A DNA stretch of 64,000 bases from contig NZ_JQML01000001.1 in assembly GCF_000744705.1 (NCBI RefSeq), positions 1,488,001 to 1,552,000 on the forward strand. Reading direction: 5' to 3'. The DNA comes from Streptacidiphilus albus JL83 (GTDB taxonomy: Bacteria > Actinomycetota > Actinomycetes > Streptomycetales > Streptomycetaceae). The notes beneath the pieces are model-generated. The model saw only the letters and a list, made by a program, of their open reading frames with translations. It was not told the origin of the DNA and did no database searches. This document shows positions 1 through 7,874 of this stretch, piece by piece. Position 1 is the stretch's first letter, and the number at the start of each line of letters is the position of its first letter. Both the position numbers and the translations under genes were made by a program.

Positions 1-2
1 CG

Positions 3-848
3 CTCCGGCCCTGGAAGGCCGAGCAGTTGGGCGGCGGATACGCCCTCTCGTCGCTGCTGGAGCGCACCGCGGTCGAGTCCGCGGACGCGGTGGTCGCCGT
101 GTCCGCGGGGATGCGCCGGGACATCCTGGCGGTCTACCCGGAGGTGGCACCGGACCGGGTGCACGTGGTGCACAACGGGATCGACGCCACGGCGTACCGG
201 CCCGACCGGGGCACCGAGGCGCTCGAACGGTTCGGGATCGACCCGGCGCGGCCGATCGTCCTCTTCGTCGGACGGGTGACCCGGCAGAAGGGCCTGCCGC
301 AACTGCTGCGCGCCGCCTTCGAACTGGATCCCTCCGCGCAGCTCGTGCTCTGCTGCGGGCAGCCGGACACCCCGGAGGTGGCCGAGGAGACCGCCGAACT
401 GGTGGCCGCCCTGAGCCGGACCCGCAGCGGAGTCTTCCGGATCGACGGCATGCTCGAACCGGCCCACGTGCGCCAGCTGATGACCTGGTCCACGGTGTTC
501 GTCTGCCCCTCGCTCTACGAGCCGATGGGCATCGTCAACCTGGAGGCGATGGCCTGCGGGACGGCGGTGGTGGCCACCGCCACCGGCGGGATCCCGGAGG
601 TGGTGGCGGACGGGGCGACCGGGCTGCTGGTGCCGATCAAGCAGGAGCAGGACGGCAGCGGCACCCCGCTGGACCCCGAGCGCTTCGCCGCGGACCTCGC
701 GGCGGCGGTGAACGGACTGGTCCGTGACCCCGGGCTGGCCCGCACCATGGGCGCGGCGGGCCGGGTCCGGGCGACGGAGCAGTTCAGCTGGCAGCGGTGC
801 GCGGAGCGCACCCACGACATCTACCGTTCGGTGCTGGGCCGGGGCTGA
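3..848 (+). CDS. glgM: Glycogen synthase / maltose-1-phosphate synthase (GT4), 5' truncated by the window edge
   Basis: Only the last 281 codons are visible; the reading frame is open from base 3 and the true start lies outside the window. The first residues (LRPWKAEQLGGGY) match the actinobacterial GlgA/GlgM group. The C-terminal GT-B Rossmann half is intact, with FVGRVTRQKG and the nucleotide-sugar E-x7-E motif in YEPMGIVNLEAMACGT. In actinobacteria this family makes maltose-1-phosphate from ADP-glucose and glucose-1-phosphate, the substrate of GlgE. glgE and glgB lie 9-13 kb away on the other strand, which fits that role. A plain glycogen synthase activity cannot be excluded. Symbol glgA is the alternative. 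Confidence 0.85.
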   Translation, partial: LRPWKAEQLGGGYALSSLLERTAVESADAVVAVSAGMRRDILAVYPEVAPDRVHVVHNGIDATAYRPDRGTEALERFGIDPARPIVLFVGRVTRQKGLPQLLRAAFELDPSAQLVLCCGQPDTPEVAEETAELVAALSRTRSGVFRIDGMLEPAHVRQLMTWSTVFVCPSLYEPMGIVNLEAMACGTAVVATATGGIPEVVADGATGLLVPIKQEQDGSGTPLDPERFAADLAAAVNGLVRDPGLARTMGAAGRVRATEQFSWQRCAERTHDIYRSVLGRG

Positions 849-894
849 CCGGCGCCCCCGACCAGGACACGTCAACTCCCACTCCTCCGCACCC

Positions 895-932
895 TTGGCC
901 TGCGTCGGTAATGATGTAATCATGTAGACATG
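895..932 (+). promoter_or_regulatory. Putative promoter overlapping three tandem 8-bp operator-like units
   Basis: A TTGGCC (895-900) and TAATCA (917-922) pair with 16-bp spacing resembles a sigma-70 promoter just ahead of the 930 start codon. Bases 909-932 read as three 8-mers: TAATGATG, TAATCATG, TAGACATG. Two dyads are embedded: ATGAT-N3-ATCAT (911-923) and CATGT-N2-ACATG (921-932). The arrangement would let a repressor block the -10 region. The 9-mer GTAATCATG recurs at 35441. Confidence 0.45.
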
Positions 933-1457
933 AGTACGAGACGTGCGCCGGCCGAGACCCTGCGGGACTGGTTCGCCGAGCGCCTACCCGATGGACTGTT
1001 CGACGAACCCGTCAAGATCGTCTTTGATCGTGAAGAGATCACGGTGATCGGAAGCATCGCCGCCCCGACACCCGACCCCGGCGCCTCCGAGATCGAGCAG
1101 GCGGTCGCGACCGCCAACTGGATCAAGACCTTTCGTGAGCGCACACGTCAGACCCGCATCGAGATCGCCTCCGATGCGGAACACATATTCGGACGCAAGG
1201 TGTCCTGGGGTGTGACCTGTGGCGACATCACCCAGATGTTCTCCACCCTGTCCATTCCGGTGATGACCCGGCTCCGGCAGAGCGAACGCCGCCTGCTCGA
1301 CACCCTCGTGGACGCCGGAGTGGCCCGCAGTCGCAGCGACGCCCTCGGCTGGTGCGTCCGGCAGGTCGGCGAACACACGGAAACCTGGCTCTCCGATCTG
1401 CGGGAGGCGATGCGCCGGGTCGAGGAGGTGCGCGACGCGGGTCCGCACACACAGTAA
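930..1457 (+). CDS. Conserved actinobacterial hypothetical protein with a ribbon-helix-helix-like C-terminus
   Basis: 175 residues, soluble, no signal peptide. The N-terminal half is unrecognised. The C-terminal part (RLRQSERRLLDTLVDAG, followed by ARSRSDALGWCV) resembles ribbon-helix-helix segments in which a short strand is followed by an S/R-rich turn and a helix, so DNA binding is possible. The start codon overlaps the third unit of a repeated operator-like array and no good Shine-Dalgarno precedes it, so translation may be leaderless and autoregulated. Function is unknown; the RHH assignment is inference from pattern only. Confidence 0.7.
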   Translation: MSTRRAPAETLRDWFAERLPDGLFDEPVKIVFDREEITVIGSIAAPTPDPGASEIEQAVATANWIKTFRERTRQTRIEIASDAEHIFGRKVSWGVTCGDITQMFSTLSIPVMTRLRQSERRLLDTLVDAGVARSRSDALGWCVRQVGEHTETWLSDLREAMRRVEEVRDAGPHTQ

Positions 1458-1479
1458 AGTCGGCGGAAATTGGCAGCTC

Positions 1480-1494
1480 CGGCCGCTGCGGCCG
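1480..1494 (+). terminator. Short GC hairpin after the 930-1457 gene
   Basis: CGGCCGC and GCGGCCG form a compact inverted repeat 23 bp after the stop codon, followed by ATTTCT. It could be a weak terminator of the upstream gene. Confidence 0.35.
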
Positions 1495-1610
1495 ATTTCT
1501 GACGATTGTTCGGACCCCCGCGGTCCGGAGGAATGGGCCAATCCGCTCCGCGCCCTCCGGGAGCACGTCTGTCACGAGGATCACGTTTACCGCCGCCGGT
1601 GGCCGCTGAT

Positions 1611-1638
1611 CTGACGAATAGGTAGCTTGGGCTATATT
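1611..1638 (+). promoter_or_regulatory. Putative promoter of the CDGSH-globin fusion gene
   Basis: CTGACG (1611-1616) and TATATT (1633-1638) are spaced 16 bp apart in an AT-richer patch about 100 bp upstream of the chosen ATG at 1740. This is a sequence match only. Confidence 0.35.
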
Positions 1639-1739
1639 GGAGCGCTCCGGCCTCCGGTCTCCTGTCCCGCCAGGGCCGGCCTCCAACGGTTGGCCGGACT
1701 CGAAGATTGGCAGCATTCTCCGACGAACTGGAGCTCACG

Positions 1740-3578
1740 ATGTCAGCGAGTCAGTTACCGACCCCGACCGCAGTACGAGAGCGAACGGCGGAGCTGCTGC
1801 ACGGGTGCAGCGAGCTGGCTGAGTCCCTGGGACGGTCGGGCCCCGAGGCCGAGGTCGCCCGGCGGCTGCGCGACCGAGCGATCCGTCCGCTGACCGGCGT
1901 CCTCGCCGCCGGGCCCGCTCAGGACGGGGCCGCGCCCCACGGAACGGCGGCGTCCGCGACCTCGGCACTGCCCCTGAGCGATCGCCTCTGGGCGCTGGCG
2001 GAGAACGCGACCGAGCTCTCCGCCCTCCCCGGCACCCCCGGAGCGGTACTGGAGGCAGCGGCGGCGCTGCAGCACCTGGCGCTCCAGCCCCCGGAGGGCG
2101 TGGCGGCCCCGGATCCGGAGACCGGGGCGAGCCGCCGGGCCCGGCTCACGGCCCTGCTGGCCGACCTGCCCCCCGACATCAGGGTCACCACCGACGGCCC
2201 CTACCTGGCCGTCAACCCCGAGCGGATGTGCACCCACCTCGGCGAGGAGGTGTCCACCCGGCCGCTGACGGCGCTCTGCCGCTGCGGCGAGTCCGCGGAC
2301 CGGCCCTGGTGCGACGGCTCGCACGCGACCAGCGGCTTCAGCGGCGCCAAGGACCCCAGCCGGGTTCCCGACCACCGCGACAGCTACGAGGGCCAGACGG
2401 TCACCGTGCTCGACAACCGCGGCATCTGCGCCCACTCGGGCTTCTGCACCGATCGCCTCAACACCGTGTTCCACGCCGGCAGCGAGCCCTTCGTCACGCC
2501 CAGCGGCGGCCGCTCCGACGAGATCATCAGTGCCGTCCGCGACTGCCCCTCGGGCGCCCTGAGCTTCGCGGTCGACGGCCGCGAGGCCCGCGAGCAGGTC
2601 GACCAGTCCCTCCGCGCACCGGACATCACGGTCTCCAAGGACGGCCCCTACCGGATCACCGGCGGCATCCCGCTCCACGGCGACCTCGACGGCGACCGGG
2701 TGGAGCGGGTCGAGGGTTACTCGGCGGAGCACTACAGCCTGTGCCGCTGCGGGCACTCCAAGAACAAGCCGTTCTGCTCCGGCATGCACTACTACGTCAA
2801 CTTCGTGGATCCGCAGCCGGATCCCGACACCACGCCCACGCTGTTCGCCTGGGCCGGCGGCTACCCGGCGCTGCTGCGGATGACCCGGCTCTTCTACCAG
2901 AAGTACGTTCCCCAGGACGCGCTGCTGGCACCGCTGTTCTCGCGGATGGCGCCCGACCACCCCGAGCGGGTGGCCGCCTGGCTCAGCCAGGTCTTCGAGG
3001 GGCCCGAGTTCTACAGCCAGCGCTACGGCGACTACAACCGGATGATCTCGCAGCACCTGGCGAAGAACCTCACCGAGGAGCAGCGCTCGCACTGGGTCTC
3101 GCTGATGAGCCAGTCCGCCCAGGAGGCGGGCCTGCCCAACGACGCCGAGTTCCGGGCCGCGTTCGTCGCGTACCTGGAGTGGGGTTCGCACATCGCCGCG
3201 GAGAACTCCCAGTCCGTCGCCCACCCGGTGCCGAACATGCCGATCCCGCACTGGTGGTGGGTGTGCCAGGCCACTCCCTCGGCCCGGGTCTCCGCCCTGG
3301 CCGCCCCGGCCGAGGGCGAGGAGCAGCCGGCCGAGGTGGTGCTGCCCGGCGCCGACGAGGCGGTCGGCTACGCCGCCCACATCAAGGACCTGTTCCGGGC
3401 GAAGGACCGCAACTCGATGCGGTTCGCCTTCGACCTGTGGTCCTACGAGGACGCCTCCACCCACGCCCGGGCCATCCTGGAGCGGCTGAGCAACGGGTCG
3501 ATGCCGTGCGACGGCGCCTGGCCCGAGGAACAGGTCGCCGTGTTCCGCCGCTGGGTCGACGCCGGCACGCCCGAATAA
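1740..3578 (+). CDS. CDGSH - divergent 4Fe4S - CDGSH - truncated hemoglobin II multidomain protein
   Basis: 612 residues. An ATG at 1740 with GGAGC 8 bp upstream is preferred over an in-frame TTG at 1707. Order of parts: an unassigned helical N-terminus (1-150); a CDGSH iron-sulfur domain (about 160-205, CRCGESADRPWCDGSH); a divergent mono-cluster 4Fe-4S domain (about 215-280, CAHSGFC); a second CDGSH domain (about 295-355, CRCGHSKNKPFCSGMH); a group II truncated globin (about 367-505, proximal His near 439 in ISQHLAKNL); and a 70-residue tail with FAFDLWSY and GSMPCDGAWP. CDGSH domains bind redox-active 2Fe-2S clusters and trHbII domains bind heme and O2 or NO. An electron-transfer or gas-responsive redox role is likely; substrate unknown. 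A separate globin lies at 35856. Confidence 0.88.
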   Translation: MSASQLPTPTAVRERTAELLHGCSELAESLGRSGPEAEVARRLRDRAIRPLTGVLAAGPAQDGAAPHGTAASATSALPLSDRLWALAENATELSALPGTPGAVLEAAAALQHLALQPPEGVAAPDPETGASRRARLTALLADLPPDIRVTTDGPYLAVNPERMCTHLGEEVSTRPLTALCRCGESADRPWCDGSHATSGFSGAKDPSRVPDHRDSYEGQTVTVLDNRGICAHSGFCTDRLNTVFHAGSEPFVTPSGGRSDEIISAVRDCPSGALSFAVDGREAREQVDQSLRAPDITVSKDGPYRITGGIPLHGDLDGDRVERVEGYSAEHYSLCRCGHSKNKPFCSGMHYYVNFVDPQPDPDTTPTLFAWAGGYPALLRMTRLFYQKYVPQDALLAPLFSRMAPDHPERVAAWLSQVFEGPEFYSQRYGDYNRMISQHLAKNLTEEQRSHWVSLMSQSAQEAGLPNDAEFRAAFVAYLEWGSHIAAENSQSVAHPVPNMPIPHWWWVCQATPSARVSALAAPAEGEEQPAEVVLPGADEAVGYAAHIKDLFRAKDRNSMRFAFDLWSYEDASTHARAILERLSNGSMPCDGAWPEEQVAVFRRWVDAGTPE

Positions 3579-3606
3579 CCCTCACCGACGAAGGAAGCCC
3601 AGGCCC

Positions 3607-4347
3607 ATGGCCCCGCCGGATCCACAGCTCCCGCGCCAGCACCGGCCGATCAGCCGGTGGTGGGGCGGGACCGCCGACCGCGGCGACCCGGGGCGGCTGG
3701 AGGCCTTCAGCGACGGGGTGATGGCGATCGCCATCACCCTGTTGGTGCTGGACATCAACGTCACCACGCCCCAGGGCGGGAGCCTGGCCCACGCCCTGGG
3801 CAAGGCGCTGCCGGCGCTGCTGGCCTTCGGGGTCAGCTTCCTGCAGATCGGCATCATCTGGGCGAACCACCACGCGCTCTTCCGGCTCATCGAACGGGTC
3901 GACCAGGTGCTGCTGCTGACCAACCTGCTGCTGCTGGCCACCGTGTGCTTCCTGCCCTTTCCCACCCAGCTGATCGCGGAGTACACCACGGGCGCGAACG
4001 CCCGCACCGCGATGCTGCTGTACGGCGGGACCCTGGTCGGCTGCGCCCTGATGTTCAACGTGGTCTGGCACTACGCCGACCGCAGGAAGCTGCTGCACCC
4101 GGAGGTCAGCCCGCTGTTCCACCGCGATGTGACCATAAGGTTCCGCGCCGGACTGGCGAGTTACGTGCTCGCGGCGCTGGTGGCCCTGCTGCTGCCCAGG
4201 CTCACCCTGGTGCTCTCGGTCGTCCTGGCGCTGGTGTTCCTGCTCGGCCCCTCACCACGCGGGGCATTCACCGAACTTCCCACCGCCGAGGAGTCGACCG
4301 CTGAAGAGTCGACCGCCGTGGGCGCCGAGGTGAAAGGCGTGGTCTGA
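3607..4347 (+). CDS. TMEM175-family (DUF1211) integral membrane protein, putative K+ channel
   Basis: 246 residues with about six hydrophobic segments. The hallmark RLEAFSDGVMAIAITL of TMEM175/DUF1211 lies at the first membrane helix. Bacterial members are tetrameric potassium-permeable channels with six helices and no TVGYG filter. The gene begins 28 bp after the globin fusion stop, with GAAGGAAG-like ribosome binding sequence, so the two are probably cotranscribed. The last 25 residues are a hydrophilic repeat of TAEES. A second, diverged member lies at 7138 on the other strand. Confidence 0.85.
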   Translation: MAPPDPQLPRQHRPISRWWGGTADRGDPGRLEAFSDGVMAIAITLLVLDINVTTPQGGSLAHALGKALPALLAFGVSFLQIGIIWANHHALFRLIERVDQVLLLTNLLLLATVCFLPFPTQLIAEYTTGANARTAMLLYGGTLVGCALMFNVVWHYADRRKLLHPEVSPLFHRDVTIRFRAGLASYVLAALVALLLPRLTLVLSVVLALVFLLGPSPRGAFTELPTAEESTAEESTAVGAEVKGVV

Positions 4348-4366
4348 GCGGCGGCCCCAAGATCCC

Positions 4367-4470
4367 GGAATGCCGCCATTCCATTTCCGGTATCCCATAC
4401 CCCATCATCATGGACATGTCCATACTGACCAACCCCCAAAAAATGTGCGAAATTGGACAAATACTCCAAT
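4367..4470. promoter_or_regulatory. Cluster of four dyads upstream of the transposase-like gene
   Basis: In about 100 bp of unusually AT-rich DNA there are four inverted repeats: GGAATG-N4-CATTCC (4367-4382), GGTAT-N3-ATACC (4389-4401), the perfect TGGACATGTCCA (4411-4422) and ATTGGA-N7-TCCAAT (4452-4470). The first could act as a terminator for the preceding channel gene. The others look more like protein-binding sites. No -35/-10 pair stands out. Confidence 0.5.
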
Positions 4471-4562
4471 GCCGTGCACACCTCATTAAGTAGGGGGGGC
4501 TTCCTTTGATGTCCCACGGACGGCGGGTAGGGTCAGAGATCAGTCAACGGGGGAGGGTGATA

Positions 4563-5834
4563 GTGCCGGAGAATCGATCTGCTTCGAGAATGACACCGAA
4601 TGCCTCCGACTTCGTGGAAGTCTTATCCAACTCCATCTTCAAGTCCCTTCCCAGGAGCGAACAGAGAAGATGGGCACAAGTCTACCTGAAGGGACTGCTG
4701 GCCAGCCCCGGTAAGAAAACAATCAGAAACATAGCCGGCGAGTGGCAGGGGCCGGTCGAGCAGAGCCTGCAACAGTTCATCAGCAAGTCACCCTGGGAGT
4801 GGTCCCCCGTTCGCCAGGAGTTGGCCAGATTCCTGGAGAACAACGTGCAGCGCTCCCTGGCCTGGGTAATCCAGCCACTGGTGATCGAAAAGGCTGGAAG
4901 CCACTCGGTCGGCGTCGCCCGGCAATTCGTGGCGCAACTGGGGCGGGTCGCCAACTGTCAGCAGGCGGTAGGTATATGGCTGGCCGGCGACACTGCCAGT
5001 TTTCCGGTGGAGTGGAACCTCATTCTACCCCCTCCCTGGACGACCGAGAGCAGTCTTCGGCGAAGAGCACGGATACCCGAGGCGACCGAATCACCCACCC
5101 CGGTCAGGGCCGCCCTGCACGCCGTAAAGCAGATGGCCGAAAAATGGCCCCTGGAAATCCGTCCGGTGGTCATGGATCTCCAGGATATGGAGCCGGTGGA
5201 AGCCGTATCCGCCTTCGTCGGTATGCACATCCCGTTTATCCTCCGGGTCGACGGGTCGCTGCCGGTGGCGCTGCGGAGCGACGCCCGGCGCCGGGCCGAC
5301 CTGCGGAGCGTCACGGCGGTGGACCTGATCCGGCTGCTGCGGGCCCAGCGCCGCCCGGTCGAGTGGATCTGTCACCTCACCAGCGAGCGGAAGACGGCCC
5401 CGCTGGTGGCCCAGGACGTACTGATCCGGTCGGCGGGCCCGGCCGGCAGCGAACCGGTCGCGCTGCAGTTACTCGGGGCCTGGCACCCGGGCAGCGGCGA
5501 CCTCCCCACGGAGTTCTGGCTGACCAACATGGTCCGCACTCCCCCGGTCCAGACCTTCCGGCTGGCCAAGCTGGCGGACCGGGTCAGCCGCGACTTCGAC
5601 GACTTCTGCGACCCGATCGGCATCCGTGACTTCAGCGGCCGGTCGTTCCGCGGCTGGCACCACCACGCGACCCTCGTCGCCGCGGCCCACACGGTGGCCG
5701 TGCTGGTCGAGTGGTCCGGCCACAACCGGGAGAAGCAGACGGCCCGGCAGGCCGAGCTGCCCTTCGTCCCGGCCACCAACTTCCTGCACGCGCCCCCGCC
5801 CCGATCGCAGTGGATCACTTCCGGCCAGTTCTGA
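4563..5834 (+). CDS. IS701-family transposase-like protein with altered DDE residues (probably domesticated)
   Basis: 423 residues, near full length for IS701 transposases. GTG at 4563 is chosen because GGGAGGG ends 5 bp before it; an upstream ATG at 4506 has no such site. Family landmarks are present: HSVGVARQF, RVANCQQAVG, PVEWNLILP, EFWLTNM and SFRGWHHHATLVAAAH. The catalytic positions differ from my recollection of the family: the first D motif (VIDDTG) reads VIEKAG, the second (VVADAGYG) reads VVMDLQ, and the YREL glutamate segment reads FDDF. No terminal inverted repeats or target duplication were found. The 5' half is clearly lower in GC than its neighbours. It may act as a DNA-binding regulator rather than a transposase. 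Confidence 0.75.
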   Translation: MPENRSASRMTPNASDFVEVLSNSIFKSLPRSEQRRWAQVYLKGLLASPGKKTIRNIAGEWQGPVEQSLQQFISKSPWEWSPVRQELARFLENNVQRSLAWVIQPLVIEKAGSHSVGVARQFVAQLGRVANCQQAVGIWLAGDTASFPVEWNLILPPPWTTESSLRRRARIPEATESPTPVRAALHAVKQMAEKWPLEIRPVVMDLQDMEPVEAVSAFVGMHIPFILRVDGSLPVALRSDARRRADLRSVTAVDLIRLLRAQRRPVEWICHLTSERKTAPLVAQDVLIRSAGPAGSEPVALQLLGAWHPGSGDLPTEFWLTNMVRTPPVQTFRLAKLADRVSRDFDDFCDPIGIRDFSGRSFRGWHHHATLVAAAHTVAVLVEWSGHNREKQTARQAELPFVPATNFLHAPPPRSQWITSGQF

Positions 5835-5839
5835 AACGA

Positions 5840-5872
5840 GCTCCAGGAAAGCGCTCCAGAAACGTGCTCCAG
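5840..5872. repeat. Three direct repeats of GCTCCAG with exact 13-bp period
   Basis: GCTCCAG occurs at 5840, 5853 and 5866, immediately after the stop of the transposase-like gene and about 105 bp before xdhC. The exact 13-bp spacing suggests binding sites or a small tandem duplication. No function is known. Confidence 0.5.
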
Positions 5873-5976
5873 ACGCGGCAGCCATGGCGACACTTCGGAT
5901 CCGGCCATGCCGCCTGCGACGGCCGCCCGGCCCTGGACTCCGCACGTCCCATGTCTACTGATCCGGAGGCCATGCC

Positions 5977-7122
5977 ATGCTCGACATCTCTTCCGAACTC
6001 GACCAGTGGTGTGCGCAGGGACGCGACTTCGCGCTCGCGACCGTGGTCCGGGTCAGCGGAAGCGCCCCGCGTGAAGTGGGGGCCGCCCTCGCGGTCGACG
6101 CCTCCGGCACGGCGATCGGCAGCGTCTCGGGCGGCTGCGTGGAGGGCGCCGTGTACGAGCAGTGCCTGGAGAGCCTCAGGACCGGCAGGTCCAGCGTCGA
6201 GCACTTCGGCTACGACGAGAACGACGCCTTCGCGGTGGGACTGACCTGCGGAGGGGAGCTCGACGTCCTGGTGTCCCCGGTGACCGCCGACTCGTCGCTG
6301 CGCGGCCTGCTGAGCGAGGCCCTGCCGCTGCTCCGCGCCGGCCGGGCGACCGGGCTGGCCCGGGTGGTGGCCGGCCCGGCGCAGCTGCTGGGCCGGGGGC
6401 TGCTGGTCCGTCCCGACGGCTCCGTCCGCGGGACGCTGGGCGACCCGGAGCTCGACCGGTCGGCCGCCGCCCAGGCGCTGGCCCTGCTCCAGTTGGGGCG
6501 CACCGGCACGGTGGAGGTGGGGGCTCCGGGCAGCCGGTGCGGCGAGCCGGTCACCCTGCTGGTGGAGATCAACGCCCAGCCGCCGCGGATGATCATCTTC
6601 GGTGCGGTGGACTTCGCCGTGGCGCTCTCCCGGATGGGCTCCTACCTGGGCTTCGACGTGACCGTCTGCGACGCCCGCCCGGTCTTCGCCACCGAGGCGA
6701 GGTTCCCCGACGCGGACCGGGTGGTGGTGGACTGGCCGCACCGCTATCTGGCGGCGGAGGCCGACGCCGACCGGCTGGACGGGCGGACCGCGCTGTGCGT
6801 GCTGACCCACGACGTGAAGTTCGACATCCCGCTGCTGGAGCGGGCGCTGCGGCTGCCGGTGGCCTACATCGGCGCCATGGGCTCCTGGCGCACCCACGGC
6901 GACCGACTGCACCTGTTGCGCCGGGCCGGTCTCGACGAGTCGGAACTCGCCAGGCTGCGCTCGCCGATCGGGCTCGACCTCGGCTCCCGGACCCCGCAGG
7001 AGACCGCGCTGTCCATCGCCGCGGAGATCATCGCCGACCGGTACCGGGCGACCGGCAGCCGGATCGGCGTCTCCGGCCGGCCGATCCACCAGGAGCAGAC
7101 CATGGCCCTGCTCGGGCCGTGA
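5977..7122 (+). CDS. XdhC/CoxI-family molybdenum hydroxylase maturation factor
   Basis: 381 residues. The N-terminal XdhC/CoxI segment (TVVRVSGSAPREVGAA, GSVSGGCVEGAV) and the C-terminal XdhC Rossmann domain (from about residue 200, MIIFGAVDFA, ending in AYIGAMGS and SRTPQETALSIAAEI) are both present. The family binds molybdopterin and promotes sulfuration and insertion of the cofactor into xanthine-dehydrogenase-type enzymes. GGAGG lies ahead of the ATG. The likely client is the CoxS/L/M enzyme at 13732-17482, with MoaA and MoaE in the same window. The stop is only 15 bp from the convergent channel gene. Confidence 0.88.
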   Translation: MLDISSELDQWCAQGRDFALATVVRVSGSAPREVGAALAVDASGTAIGSVSGGCVEGAVYEQCLESLRTGRSSVEHFGYDENDAFAVGLTCGGELDVLVSPVTADSSLRGLLSEALPLLRAGRATGLARVVAGPAQLLGRGLLVRPDGSVRGTLGDPELDRSAAAQALALLQLGRTGTVEVGAPGSRCGEPVTLLVEINAQPPRMIIFGAVDFAVALSRMGSYLGFDVTVCDARPVFATEARFPDADRVVVDWPHRYLAAEADADRLDGRTALCVLTHDVKFDIPLLERALRLPVAYIGAMGSWRTHGDRLHLLRRAGLDESELARLRSPIGLDLGSRTPQETALSIAAEIIADRYRATGSRIGVSGRPIHQEQTMALLGP

Positions 7123-7137
7123 CCGGAGCGGTGCCGG

Positions 7138-7776
7138 TCACCCGAAGGGATCCTCCGACTCCTCGCACTGGTCGCGGAGCGGGATGGGCAGTTGGTTGGC
7201 CGCGTAGTAGGCGGCGATGACCCCGTGCGCGATGAGCGTCACCAGCGGTGAGACGAACGCGAGCCCGACCGTGGCGGGGTAGGCGATGCTGCCGAGGCCG
7301 AACCGCAGCCGGGTGGCCCGCGCCCCCTGCTGGTCGACCTGCGCGTGGAACAGGTGGCCGACGTGGGTGACGTACCACCAGAACGCGGTGAAGGACAGGG
7401 CGTAGGCCACCATCCAGCCGCTGTAGAGGATCGCCGCGGCCCGTGAGCCCTGCGGGTTGGTGAGGTTGGCGGCCATCACCGAGGTGGTCCACGGGATGGC
7501 CGAGACCATCATCAGGACCAGCAGGTTCAGGTACAGCAGCGGGCGGTTGACCCGGACCAGGTGGCAGAAGATGTAGTGGTGGTTGACCCACATCACCCCG
7601 ATCACCAGGAAGCTGACCACATAGGCGGCGTAGTGCGGCCACTCCTGTGCCAGCGACCACCAGTAGCTGTGGCCCGCCTTCACCTCCGGGGCGCCGATGC
7701 CCAGCGCCAGCAGGGTGATGACGATGGAGAAGACCCCGTCGCTGAAGGCCTCCGCTCTTCCGGTCACGAATTGCAT
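7138..7776 (-). CDS. TMEM175-family (DUF1211) membrane protein, second copy
   Basis: 212 residues, about six membrane segments. The family signature appears as RAEAFSDGVFSIVITL. It is clearly diverged from the copy at 3607. It lies downstream of the histidine-kinase/SnoaL gene but is separated from it by two strong hairpins, so it may have its own promoter or depend on read-through. Potassium conductance is the family inference; nothing in the sequence gives the ion directly. The acidic C-terminal tail ends in CEESEDPFG. Confidence 0.85.
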   Translation of the reverse strand: MQFVTGRAEAFSDGVFSIVITLLALGIGAPEVKAGHSYWWSLAQEWPHYAAYVVSFLVIGVMWVNHHYIFCHLVRVNRPLLYLNLLVLMMVSAIPWTTSVMAANLTNPQGSRAAAILYSGWMVAYALSFTAFWWYVTHVGHLFHAQVDQQGARATRLRFGLGSIAYPATVGLAFVSPLVTLIAHGVIAAYYAANQLPIPLRDQCEESEDPFG

Positions 7777-7792
7777 GCTCACCCCTGAGGTC

Positions 7793-7824
7793 GTGCGGAG
7801 GGGCGGTCTCCCGCCCCTCCGCAC
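7793..7824 (-). terminator. Strong perfect hairpin between the kinase gene and the TMEM175 gene
   Basis: 14-bp perfect arms (GTGCGGAGGGGCGG and its complement) flank a TCTC loop. It lies about 50 bp after the stop of the histidine-kinase/SnoaL gene on the - strand. Confidence 0.7.
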
Positions 7825-7838
7825 TCGGGTTCGAAGCA

Positions 7839-7867
7839 GGGCAACTGCCGAAGCAGCGCAGTTGCCC
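7839..7867 (-). terminator. Second hairpin directly after the kinase/SnoaL stop codon
   Basis: GGGCAACTGC and GCAGTTGCCC form a 10-bp stem with a 9-base loop beginning 8 bp after the stop at 7875. With the hairpin at 7793 it makes a tandem terminator. Confidence 0.55.
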
Positions 7868-7874
7868 GGGCAGC

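Noticed and set aside
4367-5872. Active IS701 insertion sequence
   Set aside because: No terminal inverted repeats at gene borders, no target-site duplication, and altered catalytic residues. Kept as a domesticated gene.
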